A stretch of DNA of 15,292 nucleotides from CAZLXG01 sp964563585 (GCA_964563585.1 CAZLXG010000052.1:1-15292); one strand, 5' to 3'; shown: positions 1 through 6,744, counted from the first letter of the stretch. Translations and numbers: made by a program. Notes: generated by a model not told the origin, from the letters alone.

Positions 1-1
1 A

Positions 2-811
2 ATAGCTAGAGAACGCATGTGGCTATTAATTATTTCGATAGTACTAGTAATAACTTCATTTTTAGTATACGTAGTAATAACACAAAGAAATAGAAATAAA
101 GAATTAAAGTTTGTTCAGCAGCAGCAAGAAACCAATGAAGAAATATATAATCTTATGCTTTCGCAACATGACAATATTGAGGAAGCTAGAACTTTAGAGA
201 AAAAACGTATTTCTGAAGAGTTGCATGATGGTATTTTAGGGCATTTGTTCGGAACACGTTTAAGTCTAGATACGTTGAATATGAGTAATACTCAAGAAGC
301 AATAAAAACGCGTAGTAAATATATAGAAGAATTAAAAATTATTGAGCATGATATTAGACAAGTGTCTCACGAATTAAACACCGATTTTGTTGCAGGTTCT
401 GGTTTTAAAGATATTATAGAAGATTTAGTTAAAAAACAAACAAAAGCATACCAAATTGATTTTAAATTAAAATATGATGAACTTATAAATTGGGACGAAA
501 TATCTAATAAAAATAAGATCCACATTTACAGAATAATACAAGAATCGTTGCATAATATTTACAAACATGCTAAAGCTAGTGAGATAAAAATTAGCTTTAC
601 ACTAAAAAATAATGTAATTTGCTTAGAGATTTCTGATAACGGAGCTGGTTTTGATGTTAATAAAGCTAAGTCTGGTATTGGTTTAAAAAATATGAATTCT
701 AGAATTGAAGAAATTCATGGAACCATAGAAATCGCCTCTAAAAGGAATATAGGAACCACAGTAATCATAAAAGTTCCTATAGTAGATTATGACAATGACA
801 GAGACAATTAA
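2..811 (+). CDS. Sensor histidine kinase, C-terminal part (5' end outside window)
   Basis: This is the cytoplasmic kinase half of a two-component sensor. The frame stays open to the window edge (I-A-R-E-R precedes the first Met at 17), so the gene very probably starts upstream; relatives usually carry N-terminal TPR repeats before the membrane segment. Numbering from the Met at 17, residues 2-22 form a transmembrane helix and 24-60 look like a coiled-coil linker. The HisKA_3-type dimerisation box is at about 60-85, with phospho-acceptor H70 in E-E-L-H-D-G. The HATPase domain shows N180 in the N-box, DNGAGF at 207-212 and GIGLKNM at 220-226, so all parts needed for ATP binding are present. It overlaps the downstream response regulator by 23 bases, which argues for translational coupling and a cognate pair. 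Family assignment is firm. The signal it senses is unknown. Confidence 0.93.
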   Translation: MARERMWLLIISIVLVITSFLVYVVITQRNRNKELKFVQQQQETNEEIYNLMLSQHDNIEEARTLEKKRISEELHDGILGHLFGTRLSLDTLNMSNTQEAIKTRSKYIEELKIIEHDIRQVSHELNTDFVAGSGFKDIIEDLVKKQTKAYQIDFKLKYDELINWDEISNKNKIHIYRIIQESLHNIYKHAKASEIKISFTLKNNVICLEISDNGAGFDVNKAKSGIGLKNMNSRIEEIHGTIEIASKRNIGTTVIIKVPIVDYDNDRDN

Positions 812-1469
812 AATATTAATGATAGACGATCACCCTATAATTATAGAAGGTTATCAAAACACATTACTTTTCACTAAGAAAGACAATCAGAAATTAGAAA
901 TTGATATTGCTAATAATTGTGATGAAGCCATGTCTTTAATGGATAAATCTCTTGAGATAAATTTACCTTACAATGTACTATTTGTTGATATTAGTTTGCC
1001 TCCATCAACAGACGGCTTAATGAACTCTGGTGAAGATTTAGCAGAATATGCGCGTAAAATGCTACCAAATGCAAAAATTATTATTCTTACCATGTTTAAT
1101 GAATCGTTTAGAATTCATAACATAATAAAAACTATTGATCCAGAAGGGTTTTTAATTAAAAGTGATTTAACATCTAGCGAGTTAGCAAGTGCATTCCAAG
1201 CAGTGCTTTATAATCCACCTTTTTATAGTGGTACTGTAAATAGTCATATCAGAAAATCTATTATTAGTGATATTGTTATTGATGAAAAAAACAGGAAAAT
1301 CCTTCATTTATTATCTCAAGGTGTAAAAACAAAAAATTTGGCAACCCATTTAGATATTTCATTAAGTGCCGTAGAGAAAAGAAAAAAGCACCTTAGAGAT
1401 TTGTTTGAAGTTAATGATGGACAAGATGAAACACTTATAAAGAACGCTAGAAAAGAAGGTTTCGTGTAG
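789..1469 (+). CDS. LuxR/NarL-type response regulator
   Basis: This is the DNA-binding partner of the upstream kinase. Residues 7-145 are a receiver domain: acidic pair D13-D14, phospho-acceptor D67 in V-L-F-V-D-I-S-L-P, T101 and K124, all at the expected spacing. A linker leads to a LuxR-type helix-turn-helix at about 165-212; its recognition region reads S-L-S-A-V-E-K-R-K-K-H-L. Total length is 226 aa, usual for the family. The ATG at 789 lies inside the kinase gene; a second ATG at 795 is an equally possible start and changes the protein by two residues. The next gene downstream is on the other strand. The 276 bases after the stop hold an inverted repeat placed directly upstream of a promoter, a plausible target for this regulator (inference only). 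Motif-based identification is strong. Confidence 0.93.
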   Translation: MTMTETIKILMIDDHPIIIEGYQNTLLFTKKDNQKLEIDIANNCDEAMSLMDKSLEINLPYNVLFVDISLPPSTDGLMNSGEDLAEYARKMLPNAKIIILTMFNESFRIHNIIKTIDPEGFLIKSDLTSSELASAFQAVLYNPPFYSGTVNSHIRKSIISDIVIDEKNRKILHLLSQGVKTKNLATHLDISLSAVEKRKKHLRDLFEVNDGQDETLIKNARKEGFV

Positions 1470-1536
1470 CAAAATTGCATTATTTTACAATAAACGTAAA
1501 AAAAATCTACATTTTTTCATGCTTTTTAACCTCCAA

Positions 1537-1552
1537 AAGTATTGATATACTT
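1537..1552. repeat. 16-bp inverted repeat AAGTAT-N4-ATACTT
   Basis: The arms AAGTAT (1537-1542) and ATACTT (1547-1552) are perfect complements around TGAT. It lies 68 bases after the response-regulator stop, with its centre about 33 bases upstream of the centre of the second inverted repeat at 1567-1587. It is too weak and AT-rich for a terminator and has no T-tract, so it may be an additional protein-binding site. Chance occurrence in AT-rich DNA is quite possible. Confidence 0.35.
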
Positions 1553-1566
1553 AAGTTGTACCACTT

Positions 1567-1587
1567 ACCCGTAAAAGTGTTACGGGT
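1567..1587. promoter_or_regulatory. Candidate operator: palindrome ACCCGTAA-N5-TTACGGGT
   Basis: Perfect 8-bp arms surround AAGTG. It is among the most GC-rich palindromes in an otherwise very AT-rich intergenic region. It ends 9 bases before the -33-like TTTG of the promoter at 1597-1625, the usual place for an activator. The adjacent gene encodes a LuxR-type response regulator, which would bind such a dyad as a dimer. As RNA it would form a hairpin, but no T-tract follows, so a terminator for the upstream operon is less likely. Assignment to that regulator is inference. Confidence 0.55.
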
Positions 1588-1596
1588 TTCCCACAG

Positions 1597-1625
1597 TTTG
1601 AAGACATATAATATATATATATTTG
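1597..1625 (+). promoter_or_regulatory. Bacteroidota-type promoter (TTTG - N17 - TATATTTG)
   Basis: The -33-like TTTG (1597-1600) and the -7 element TATATTTG (1618-1625) match the Bacteroidota primary sigma consensus TTTG/TAnnTTTG with a 17-base spacer. The start of transcription would be near 1630. No ATG-started reading frame of useful length follows before the terminator at 1691-1723, so the product would be a short non-coding RNA. Confidence 0.5.
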
Positions 1626-1629
1626 AATA

Positions 1630-1728
1630 ATCAACACTTCAAAATCAATTAATCCCTCATTTTTTTTTGTTGATAATAGCAATTTACATAAAACCTTGTG
1701 GACTTGAGAGACCCACAGGGTTTCTTCA
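1630..1728 (+). ncRNA. Candidate small non-coding RNA
   Basis: This is a roughly 95-100 nt transcript predicted only from its borders: a consensus promoter ending at 1625 and a rho-independent terminator at 1691-1723. The body contains no ATG, and a run of nine T (1660-1668) lies in its middle. It does not resemble any RNA family I can name. The palindrome upstream of the promoter suggests regulated expression, perhaps by the neighbouring response regulator. The alternative is that promoter and terminator are unrelated, with the hairpin simply ending the convergent transcripts. Confidence 0.35.
1691..1723. terminator. Rho-independent terminator hairpin
   Basis: The stem is AAACCTTGTGG (1691-1701) with CCACAGGGTTT (1713-1723), 11 base pairs with one G-U wobble and an 11-base loop. 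It is followed by a T-rich tract (1721-1730). The hairpin could also stop minus-strand transcription of the DUF456 gene, whose stop codon is at 1746; on that strand the sequence after the stem is T/A-rich but less clean. It lies more than 220 bases past the response-regulator stop, far for a simple operon end. Confidence 0.7.
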
Positions 1729-1745
1729 TTTATAATATTAGTTTA

Positions 1746-2243
1746 TTAAAAAAGGATTGTTCGGTTGTCCCATAGAATTCCAATAAATAGTCCTAGATAA
1801 ATTATCGCAACAATAAACTTTATAAAAGTTGAGGTTAAAAACCCAATAAAAGAACCGAATGCTGCCTTTAATGCAGTGCTTGAATCTGCATTATTTAATA
1901 GTTCACCAATAAGTGCTCCAACAAAAGGACCAATAATAATACCGCCAGGAATAGGGCTTAGTAAGCCAACAATTAATCCAACAGTAGTTCCAATCATACC
2001 ATATTTTGTGCCTCCAAATTTTTTGGTGCCTATAGCAGGAATTATATAATCTAAAATCCAGATTAGGATTGCTATAATAAGTGTAATAATAATAAATGAT
2101 GTGTTCATTGGTATTACATCTGTTAAATGAAGTACAAATAAACCTAACCAACTTGTTAGTGGCCCAGGTAATACAGGTAGAAAGCTTCCAATGATGCCCA
2201 AAACTATTAATAGTGCAGAAATAATAATTAAAATAATATCCAT
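1746..2243 (-). CDS. DUF456 family integral membrane protein
   Basis: A 165-aa, very hydrophobic protein with about four or five membrane segments. The N-terminus (helix, then S-F-L-P-V-L-P-G-P) and the central glycine-rich stretch running from K-K-F-G-G to S-P-I-P-G-G are typical of the DUF456 family. That family is made of two related glycine-zipper-like halves and has no established biochemical role. It is read away from the blaI-type operon, with 130 bases between the two starts. The control region contains three operator-like palindromes, so the same repressor might also affect this gene, although no clear -7 element is visible on this strand. The nearest match is AACATTTG (minus strand of 2285-2292), with one mismatch. 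Function unknown. Confidence 0.8.
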   Translation of the reverse strand: MDIILIIISALLIVLGIIGSFLPVLPGPLTSWLGLFVLHLTDVIPMNTSFIIITLIIAILIWILDYIIPAIGTKKFGGTKYGMIGTTVGLIVGLLSPIPGGIIIGPFVGALIGELLNNADSSTALKAAFGSFIGFLTSTFIKFIVAIIYLGLFIGILWDNRTILF

Positions 2244-2301
2244 AAATGTATTTAAGTTTACATTATTAAGACGTAAAATCGTGCCAAATGTTACATTTTT
2301 G

Positions 2302-2317
2302 AACTATAAAATTAGTT
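2302..2317. promoter_or_regulatory. BlaI-type operator 1 (AACTAT-AAAA-TTAGTT)
   Basis: First of three 16-bp dyads with the shared plan AACTAA-N4-TTAGTT; this copy has one arm mismatch. It sits upstream of the -7 element of the blaI-type operon, around the -33 region, and is the copy nearest the divergent DUF456 gene. Binding by the BlaI-family protein encoded just downstream is inferred from repetition and position. Confidence 0.6.
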
Positions 2318-2319
2318 CA

Positions 2320-2335
2320 AACTAAATATTTAGTT
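2320..2335. promoter_or_regulatory. BlaI-type operator 2 (AACTAA-ATAT-TTAGTT)
   Basis: A perfect 16-bp palindrome. It is centred 18 bases after operator 1 and touches the first base of the -7 element TATATTTG (2335-2342). A dimeric repressor here would block polymerase directly. Confidence 0.7.
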
Positions 2336-2342
2336 ATATTTG
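2335..2342 (+). promoter_or_regulatory. -7 element of the blaI-type operon (TATATTTG)
   Basis: Exact match to the Bacteroidota -7 consensus TAnnTTTG. Transcription would begin near 2347, giving a leader of about 27 bases before the ATG at 2374. The -33 position falls in operators 1/2 and has no clear TTTG, which fits a promoter dominated by the repressor sites. Confidence 0.55.
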
Positions 2343-2353
2343 TTTTGTTATTC

Positions 2354-2369
2354 AACTAAAAAATTAGTT
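2354..2369. promoter_or_regulatory. BlaI-type operator 3 (AACTAA-AAAA-TTAGTT)
   Basis: Perfect 6-bp arms around AAAA, centred 34 bases after operator 2. It lies between the predicted transcription start and the ATG at 2374, so it would overlap the 5' leader and the ribosome-binding region as well as acting as a DNA roadblock. Confidence 0.65.
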
Positions 2370-2373
2370 AAAA

Positions 2374-2733
2374 ATGAAACAACTTACTAAAGCAGAAGAA
2401 GATATTATGCAAATACTTTGGCAACTTAAAAAAGCCAATGTTAAATCTATAATAGAACAATTTCCAGAACCGAAGCCTGCGTATAACACGGTTTCTACCA
2501 TTGTTAGAATTTTAGAAAGTAAAGGCTTTGTAGATTATGAAAAACAAGGTAAAGGACATGTGTATTTTCCTGTTATGCAGCAAAACGATTACAGTAATCA
2601 ATCAATAAATAAATTGGTTGATAATTATTTTCAAGGGTCTTTTAAAAGTATGGTATCGTTTTTTATGAAGAAAAATGATATTAGCTTAAATGAGCTAGAA
2701 TCTGTTTTAAAAGAAATTAATAAAAAAGAATAA
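2374..2733 (+). CDS. BlaI/MecI-family transcriptional repressor
   Basis: A 119-aa winged-helix repressor of the BlaI/MecI (penicillinase repressor) family. It opens with L-T-K-A-E-E-D-I-M-Q-I-L-W, the family hallmark of helix 1. The recognition helix A-Y-N-T-V-S-T-I-V-R-I-L-E-S-K-G is at about 37-52, and the wing follows (Y-E-K-Q-G-K-G-H-V-Y-F). The C-terminal third (about 75-119) is the helical dimerisation part, which in characterised relatives is cut by the partner peptidase. The peptidase gene begins two bases after the stop, so the two are co-translated. Three palindromes in the leader are its likely operators, giving self-repression. No beta-lactamase gene is nearby, so the regulated output is likely this operon itself or unlinked genes. 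Family call is very secure. Confidence 0.93.
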   Translation: MKQLTKAEEDIMQILWQLKKANVKSIIEQFPEPKPAYNTVSTIVRILESKGFVDYEKQGKGHVYFPVMQQNDYSNQSINKLVDNYFQGSFKSMVSFFMKKNDISLNELESVLKEINKKE

Positions 2734-2735
2734 TT

Positions 2736-4337
2736 ATGTTACACTACATTATACAAACCATCGCATTTCAGTTATTCTTTTTACTAGCATACGATTTGTT
2801 TTTAAAAAAAGAAACGTTTTTTAATTGGAATAGAATTTATCTGTTGGCAACTATAGTATTATCTATGTTATTACCTTATATAAAAATTAATAGATTTAAA
2901 GAAGTTGTTCCACAAGAGTATATAATTAGACTTCCAGAAGTTATTTTAGGTGGAGGAATTACAAATTCTAATAATGTAATGCTAGAAAACAGTGAAGTAG
3001 TAGAACAAAGCACCATACTTATTTTTCAAATGATATTATATATAGGAGTTGCAGTTGCATTAGCATTATTCTTATATAAGTTAGTTAGAATTGTGTTTTT
3101 TATATCGAAAAGCACAAAGCATAAAAACGACAATATAACTGTAGTAAATTTAAAAAATAGTAACGCTGCATTTTCATTTTTTAATATTGTTTTTTTAGGA
3201 GAGAATCTTAAAACTGATGAGAAAGAGGCTATTTTAAAGCATGAGATTATTCATGTAAAACAAAAACACACCTTAGATTTGTTGTTTTTAGAAGTCTTAA
3301 GTATCATCTTTTGGTTTAACCCTTTGGTGTATATGTATCAAAACAGAATTGAAGTGCTACATGAATATATTGCTGATGCAAAAGCAGTAAAACATCAAAG
3401 TAAAACACATTATTATCAAAACTTATTAGCTCAAGTTTTTGACACTCAAAATATATCATTTATCAATCCATTTTTTAAACAATCATTAATCAAAAAACGA
3501 ATCGTTATGTTAACAAAATCAAAATCAAAATCAAAGCAAATTAAATTAATTAAATATGCCGTATTAATTCCTATGGTTTTAGGTATGTTGGTTTATACGT
3601 CTTGTGAAAAACAAAATGAAATGAGTCAAGAAGATGAATTAAATTTAAGCCAATACTCTTATACTTTAGGCATATTAGGAGAAATGAGTGATGAGGTTAA
3701 AATAATTCATAATAAATATGAAGCCTTTTTAAAATCAAATACAGAATATGTAAGTTGGGTAAAATTGAATATAAAAAACAGAAAAGTTTCGTATAGTGTG
3801 CATTCTATAAATGAAAAACTTCCTGAAGGATTTGAGCTAGAACCGTTGGAAGTTAATTCAAAAGATGAAAAATTTTATAAAATGTTCGTACATTTTACTA
3901 GAGAACCTGAAACGGAAGAAAGTAAGAGGCAGAAAGAAAAAGAGCTTCTAGAACAAAAAGAGAAATATAAAAATGCACTTGAAGTACCTTTTATTGTTAT
4001 AGATCAAGTTCCAGTATTTCCAGGATGTGAAGGTTTATCAAATGAAGAACAAAGAAAATGCATGTCACAAAATATTTCCAAACATGTAAATAGAAATTTC
4101 AATACAAAATTAGCTGAGGAGTTAAATTTAACAGGCAGACAGCGTATTAATGTTATTTTTAAAATTGATACCGAAGGTAATATAGTAGATGTAAAGTCTA
4201 GAGCACCACATTCAGATTTGGAAGCAGAAGCTATTCGAGTAATTAAAACACTTCCACATTTTAAGCCAGGAATAAATAATGGAAAGAAAGTAACTGTGTC
4301 ATATTCGTTACCAATAATTTTTCAAGTAAGTGAGTAG
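2736..4337 (+). CDS. M56-family (BlaR1-like) membrane metallopeptidase with TonB-C-like tail
   Basis: A 533-aa signalling peptidase. Hydrophobic helices at about 1-23, 33-50 and 93-124 precede a cytoplasmic zincin domain with H169-E-I-I-H173 and the downstream glutamate motif H-E-Y-I-A-D (209-214). Together these are the M56 zinc site. A further helix at about 271-289 leads to the periplasm and ends in a lipobox-like L-V-Y-T-S-C290. In classical BlaR1/MecR1 the part after this is a penicillin-binding sensor. Here it is instead a charged linker (about 290-415) and a TonB-C-like domain (about 420-533), with C431 and C442 and ending in Y-S-L-P-I-I-F. It probably cleaves the BlaI-type repressor encoded two bases upstream when an envelope signal is sensed. 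The last 8 bases overlap the following TPR gene. The ligand is unknown. Confidence 0.9.
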   Translation: MLHYIIQTIAFQLFFLLAYDLFLKKETFFNWNRIYLLATIVLSMLLPYIKINRFKEVVPQEYIIRLPEVILGGGITNSNNVMLENSEVVEQSTILIFQMILYIGVAVALALFLYKLVRIVFFISKSTKHKNDNITVVNLKNSNAAFSFFNIVFLGENLKTDEKEAILKHEIIHVKQKHTLDLLFLEVLSIIFWFNPLVYMYQNRIEVLHEYIADAKAVKHQSKTHYYQNLLAQVFDTQNISFINPFFKQSLIKKRIVMLTKSKSKSKQIKLIKYAVLIPMVLGMLVYTSCEKQNEMSQEDELNLSQYSYTLGILGEMSDEVKIIHNKYEAFLKSNTEYVSWVKLNIKNRKVSYSVHSINEKLPEGFELEPLEVNSKDEKFYKMFVHFTREPETEESKRQKEKELLEQKEKYKNALEVPFIVIDQVPVFPGCEGLSNEEQRKCMSQNISKHVNRNFNTKLAEELNLTGRQRINVIFKIDTEGNIVDVKSRAPHSDLEAEAIRVIKTLPHFKPGINNGKKVTVSYSLPIIFQVSE

Positions 4338-5475
4338 AATTTTAATCATTTTTATAATAGCATTAGTATTTAAGACCGAAGCCCAAACTTCGGTTTTAAA
4401 CGTTGCAGATAGTCTGTATTTACATGGTAATTATACCAAAGCAATACAGCAATATAAAACATATAATAACCAAGCCGAAGTTTACAATAAAATAGCAAAA
4501 GCATACATCGCTATTGGTAATTATGACAAAGCTATAAATAATTATAAAGAAGCTATAAAATCAAATTCTAATGACGCTTTAATTAAATATGATTATGGAA
4601 AACTGCTTTATAGAACAAAAAAATATAAAGAAGCTTCAAATGAATTTAATAAGCTTGTAAAAATAGATTCATTAAACCCAAATTATCAATATGAGTTAGG
4701 TTTATCGTTAGAAAAATTAAAGGATTCAACAACACAAAAAAGATTTCATAATGCATTTAAACTAGATAAAACACATCAAAAAGCAATTTTTAAAATTGCA
4801 AAATATTATGTGCAAAAAAGGAAACATAAACAAGCGGAAGAATACATAAATATTGGACTAGAAAGTTACCAAAACAACCTAAGTCTTATCAGTTTAAAAG
4901 CTCAAAACTATTATTGGAAACAAGATTATGATAATGCTTCAAAATGGTTCGAAAAGCTATTGAAACTTGGTGAATCTTCTGAGTTTATTCACGAAAAATT
5001 AAGTTTATGCTACTACCAAAATTATGAATATGAAAAAGCCGTGGTTCAACGTAAATTAGCATTAAAGTATAATCCAACTGATGCTACTGCAATATATATT
5101 ATTGGCACGTATTATCAAGAATTAAATAATTTTGCCAAAGCAGAAGAATATATTAAAAAAGCGTTATTGTTGTTAGACCAACCTTTAGATAGAGAATATG
5201 CAAAATTAGGAACGATTTTAAATCATCAAAAAAAACATAAAGAAGCTATTGTAGCTATAAAAAAGGCAATAAAAGAAGACCCTACTAATGAGTCTACTAA
5301 TTTTCATTTAGCTATAACTTTGGAAACGTATTATGCAGACTTTGATGCTAAAATTAAAATGTATGAAGATTTTAAGAAAAAGTTTCCTAATGGTCCGTTA
5401 AGTAAATTTGCAGACTATCGTATTTCTGAAATAAAAAAAGAAAAATTTATTAAAGAAGGAGAAAAGGAAGATTGA
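4330..5475 (+). CDS. Secreted/periplasmic TPR-repeat protein
   Basis: A 381-aa protein starting at a GTG that overlaps the peptidase stop by 8 bases. The next in-frame Met comes only near the C-terminus, and the GTG start gives a clean signal peptide (hydrophobic I-L-I-I-F-I-I-A-L-V-F, cleavage after T-E-A or at Q19), so GTG is chosen. The rest is almost wholly tetratricopeptide repeats, about nine, with repeated A-x-x-Y...G-N-Y-D-K-A-I-x-x-Y-x-x-A-I patterns from residue 25 to about 330. A lysine/glutamate-rich end follows. No catalytic motif is visible; the role is presumably protein-protein interaction in the periplasm. Its location suggests it works with the BlaR1-like peptidase as sensor adaptor or output. 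Confident as a TPR protein, not as to function. Confidence 0.85.
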   Translation: MSRILIIFIIALVFKTEAQTSVLNVADSLYLHGNYTKAIQQYKTYNNQAEVYNKIAKAYIAIGNYDKAINNYKEAIKSNSNDALIKYDYGKLLYRTKKYKEASNEFNKLVKIDSLNPNYQYELGLSLEKLKDSTTQKRFHNAFKLDKTHQKAIFKIAKYYVQKRKHKQAEEYINIGLESYQNNLSLISLKAQNYYWKQDYDNASKWFEKLLKLGESSEFIHEKLSLCYYQNYEYEKAVVQRKLALKYNPTDATAIYIIGTYYQELNNFAKAEEYIKKALLLLDQPLDREYAKLGTILNHQKKHKEAIVAIKKAIKEDPTNESTNFHLAITLETYYADFDAKIKMYEDFKKKFPNGPLSKFADYRISEIKKEKFIKEGEKED

Positions 5476-5508
5476 AAAGTATTTAAAAAGAAAAAAATTG
5501 TACTTTTC
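5474..5508. repeat. Inverted repeat GAAAAGTA ... TACTTTTC
   Basis: Perfect 8-bp arms at 5474-5481 and 5501-5508 surround a 19-base A-rich spacer in the gap between the TPR and lipoprotein genes, and a T-rich stretch follows. It could be a weak attenuator or terminator that lowers read-through to the lipoprotein gene, or only AT-rich coincidence. TACTTTTC also differs from a -7 element by one base. Confidence 0.3.
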
Positions 5509-5525
5509 GGTTTCAGTTATTATTC

Positions 5526-6002
5526 ATGAAGCGAATTAGTGTTTTTCTGTTATTTATTATGCTTTGTTCTTGCGAGTATTTTAATGTGAAGAAAACATCT
5601 TCTGAGGCTATTTTAAAAGAAGAATTACAAACCTTTAATTGGAATAATGTTGATGTATACCCAACATTTTCAGAATGTGATTCTTCTACTACAAAACAAG
5701 AATTAAAACAGTGTTTTGAGCGTATTTTAAATACACATATTGCTAATTATTTACAAAAGGAAACTATTATTGTTTCTCAAGATATTGAGGATACAATTAG
5801 TTTACAATTTCAAGTTTCAGAAAAAGGTGTGCTAACTCTTTTAAATGCCAAAGTAGATTCGCTTACAATTAAAGAAATTCCCAACATTAAAAAAATACTA
5901 GCAAAAAGTTTAGACTCGCTTCCTGAAATTTTTCCAGCTATAAAACGCGGTCAACAGGTTACTACAGAGTTTAAATTACCTATAATCATTAAAATGAATT
6001 AA
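5526..6002 (+). CDS. Lipoprotein resembling the TonB-C-like tail of the BlaR1-like peptidase
   Basis: A 158-aa protein with a short signal peptide and lipobox L-C-S-C (acylated Cys at 16), so it is membrane-anchored and periplasmic or outer-membrane facing. After a short linker it follows the same pattern as residues 425-530 of the upstream M56 peptidase: P-x-F-x-x-C, a second Cys (C51 and C63 here), a His shortly after, a strand of I-x-L-x-F-x-V-x-x-x-G type, and a terminal G-x-x-V-x-x-x-F-x-L-P-I-I. The second half is more divergent than TonB-C of energy transducers, and no TonB membrane anchor or proline-rich spacer exists. It lies 50 bases after the TPR gene on the same strand, probably in the same operon. 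I infer that it duplicates or competes with the sensor tail; this is not established. Confidence 0.65.
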   Translation: MKRISVFLLFIMLCSCEYFNVKKTSSEAILKEELQTFNWNNVDVYPTFSECDSSTTKQELKQCFERILNTHIANYLQKETIIVSQDIEDTISLQFQVSEKGVLTLLNAKVDSLTIKEIPNIKKILAKSLDSLPEIFPAIKRGQQVTTEFKLPIIIKMN

Positions 6003-6009
6003 ACAAAGG

Positions 6010-6744
6010 TTAAAACTTAATAGCTAGTTTTTTCATTAGCCTTAAAATTTCAACATACAGCCAAACAAACGTAACTAAAAGCCCCCAAGTGGCTAACCAT
6101 TCTTTATATTTAGGAGCTTTATCTTTATAACGTTCTATATAATCGAAATCTAGAAGTAATGATAACGAAGCAAAAATTGCAGCAATAAGATTAAAAATTA
6201 TAGCAGGCCATGAAATGCCCCAAATAAATGTTTTAATGCCAAAAAAACTTAGAATCCAAGAGATGATATAAATAACAAAAATACTTGCAGAAACAGTTAT
6301 TACAATGCTTCTAAATTTTTTAGTGACCGCAATAATTCGGGTTTGATAAAGTAAAAGCATTACTACAAAAGTAACCATGGTAACACCAACAGCTTGATAG
6401 GGTAAGTTTGGGAATTTAGCATGTGCATAAACACTTATTCCGCCAAGAAAAAACCCTTTTGAAATAGCGTAAAGAGGCACTAAAATATGTGCCCAATATT
6501 GTCTTACAGAAATTATAATGCTAATAATAATGGCAGCAAGCATACCGCCTATTGAATACCATTTAATATTTACACCATCATTATACAGTTTCCAAATACC
6601 AATTGTAATAGCAATTATTATTACAATTGATGCTAAAGATTTTAGTATAATACCTGTAATAGACATTGTTTTTGGAGACGTATTGTCTTCATCAAAAAAG
6701 TAGTTTGTAAAAGCAGGATTGGATGTTTTGTTAAAAAAAATCAT
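6010..6744 (-). CDS. Bax inhibitor-1/YccA-like (BaxI_1) membrane protein
   Basis: A 244-aa protein of the BaxI_1 type. After a soluble head (about 1-28; start M-I-F-F-N-K-T-S-N-P-A-F) it has seven hydrophobic segments. Family-typical stretches include R-Q-Y-W-A-H-I-L-V-P-L-Y-A-I-S-K-G-F, L-L-L-D-F-D-Y-I-E-R-Y, and the end W-L-Y-V-E-I-L-R-L-M-K-K-L-A. The acidic D-F-D in the next-to-last segment is characteristic. Bacterial relatives are membrane proteins of unclear function; some eukaryotic and Bacillus members leak calcium in a pH-dependent way. Its start codon overlaps the stop of the upstream barrel gene by one base (TAATG), indicating coupling. It converges on the lipoprotein gene with only seven bases between the stops and no obvious hairpin there. 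Confidence 0.88.
   Translation of the reverse strand: MIFFNKTSNPAFTNYFFDEDNTSPKTMSITGIILKSLASIVIIIAITIGIWKLYNDGVNIKWYSIGGMLAAIIISIIISVRQYWAHILVPLYAISKGFFLGGISVYAHAKFPNLPYQAVGVTMVTFVVMLLLYQTRIIAVTKKFRSIVITVSASIFVIYIISWILSFFGIKTFIWGISWPAIIFNLIAAIFASLSLLLDFDYIERYKDKAPKYKEWLATWGLLVTFVWLYVEILRLMKKLAIKF

Noticed and set aside
1903..2151. 82-codon minus-strand frame rich in Tyr, Trp and Cys
   Set aside because: It overlaps the DUF456 gene in another frame of the same strand and has an implausible composition.
3515..3532. Three tandem AAAATC units in the M56 gene (Lys-Ser repeat)
   Set aside because: A short low-complexity run in a coding linker; too few units to be an array or a convincing phase-variation tract.
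6518..6703. 61-codon plus-strand frame opposite the BaxI_1 gene
   Set aside because: Hydrophobic shadow of a membrane-protein gene; no start context.
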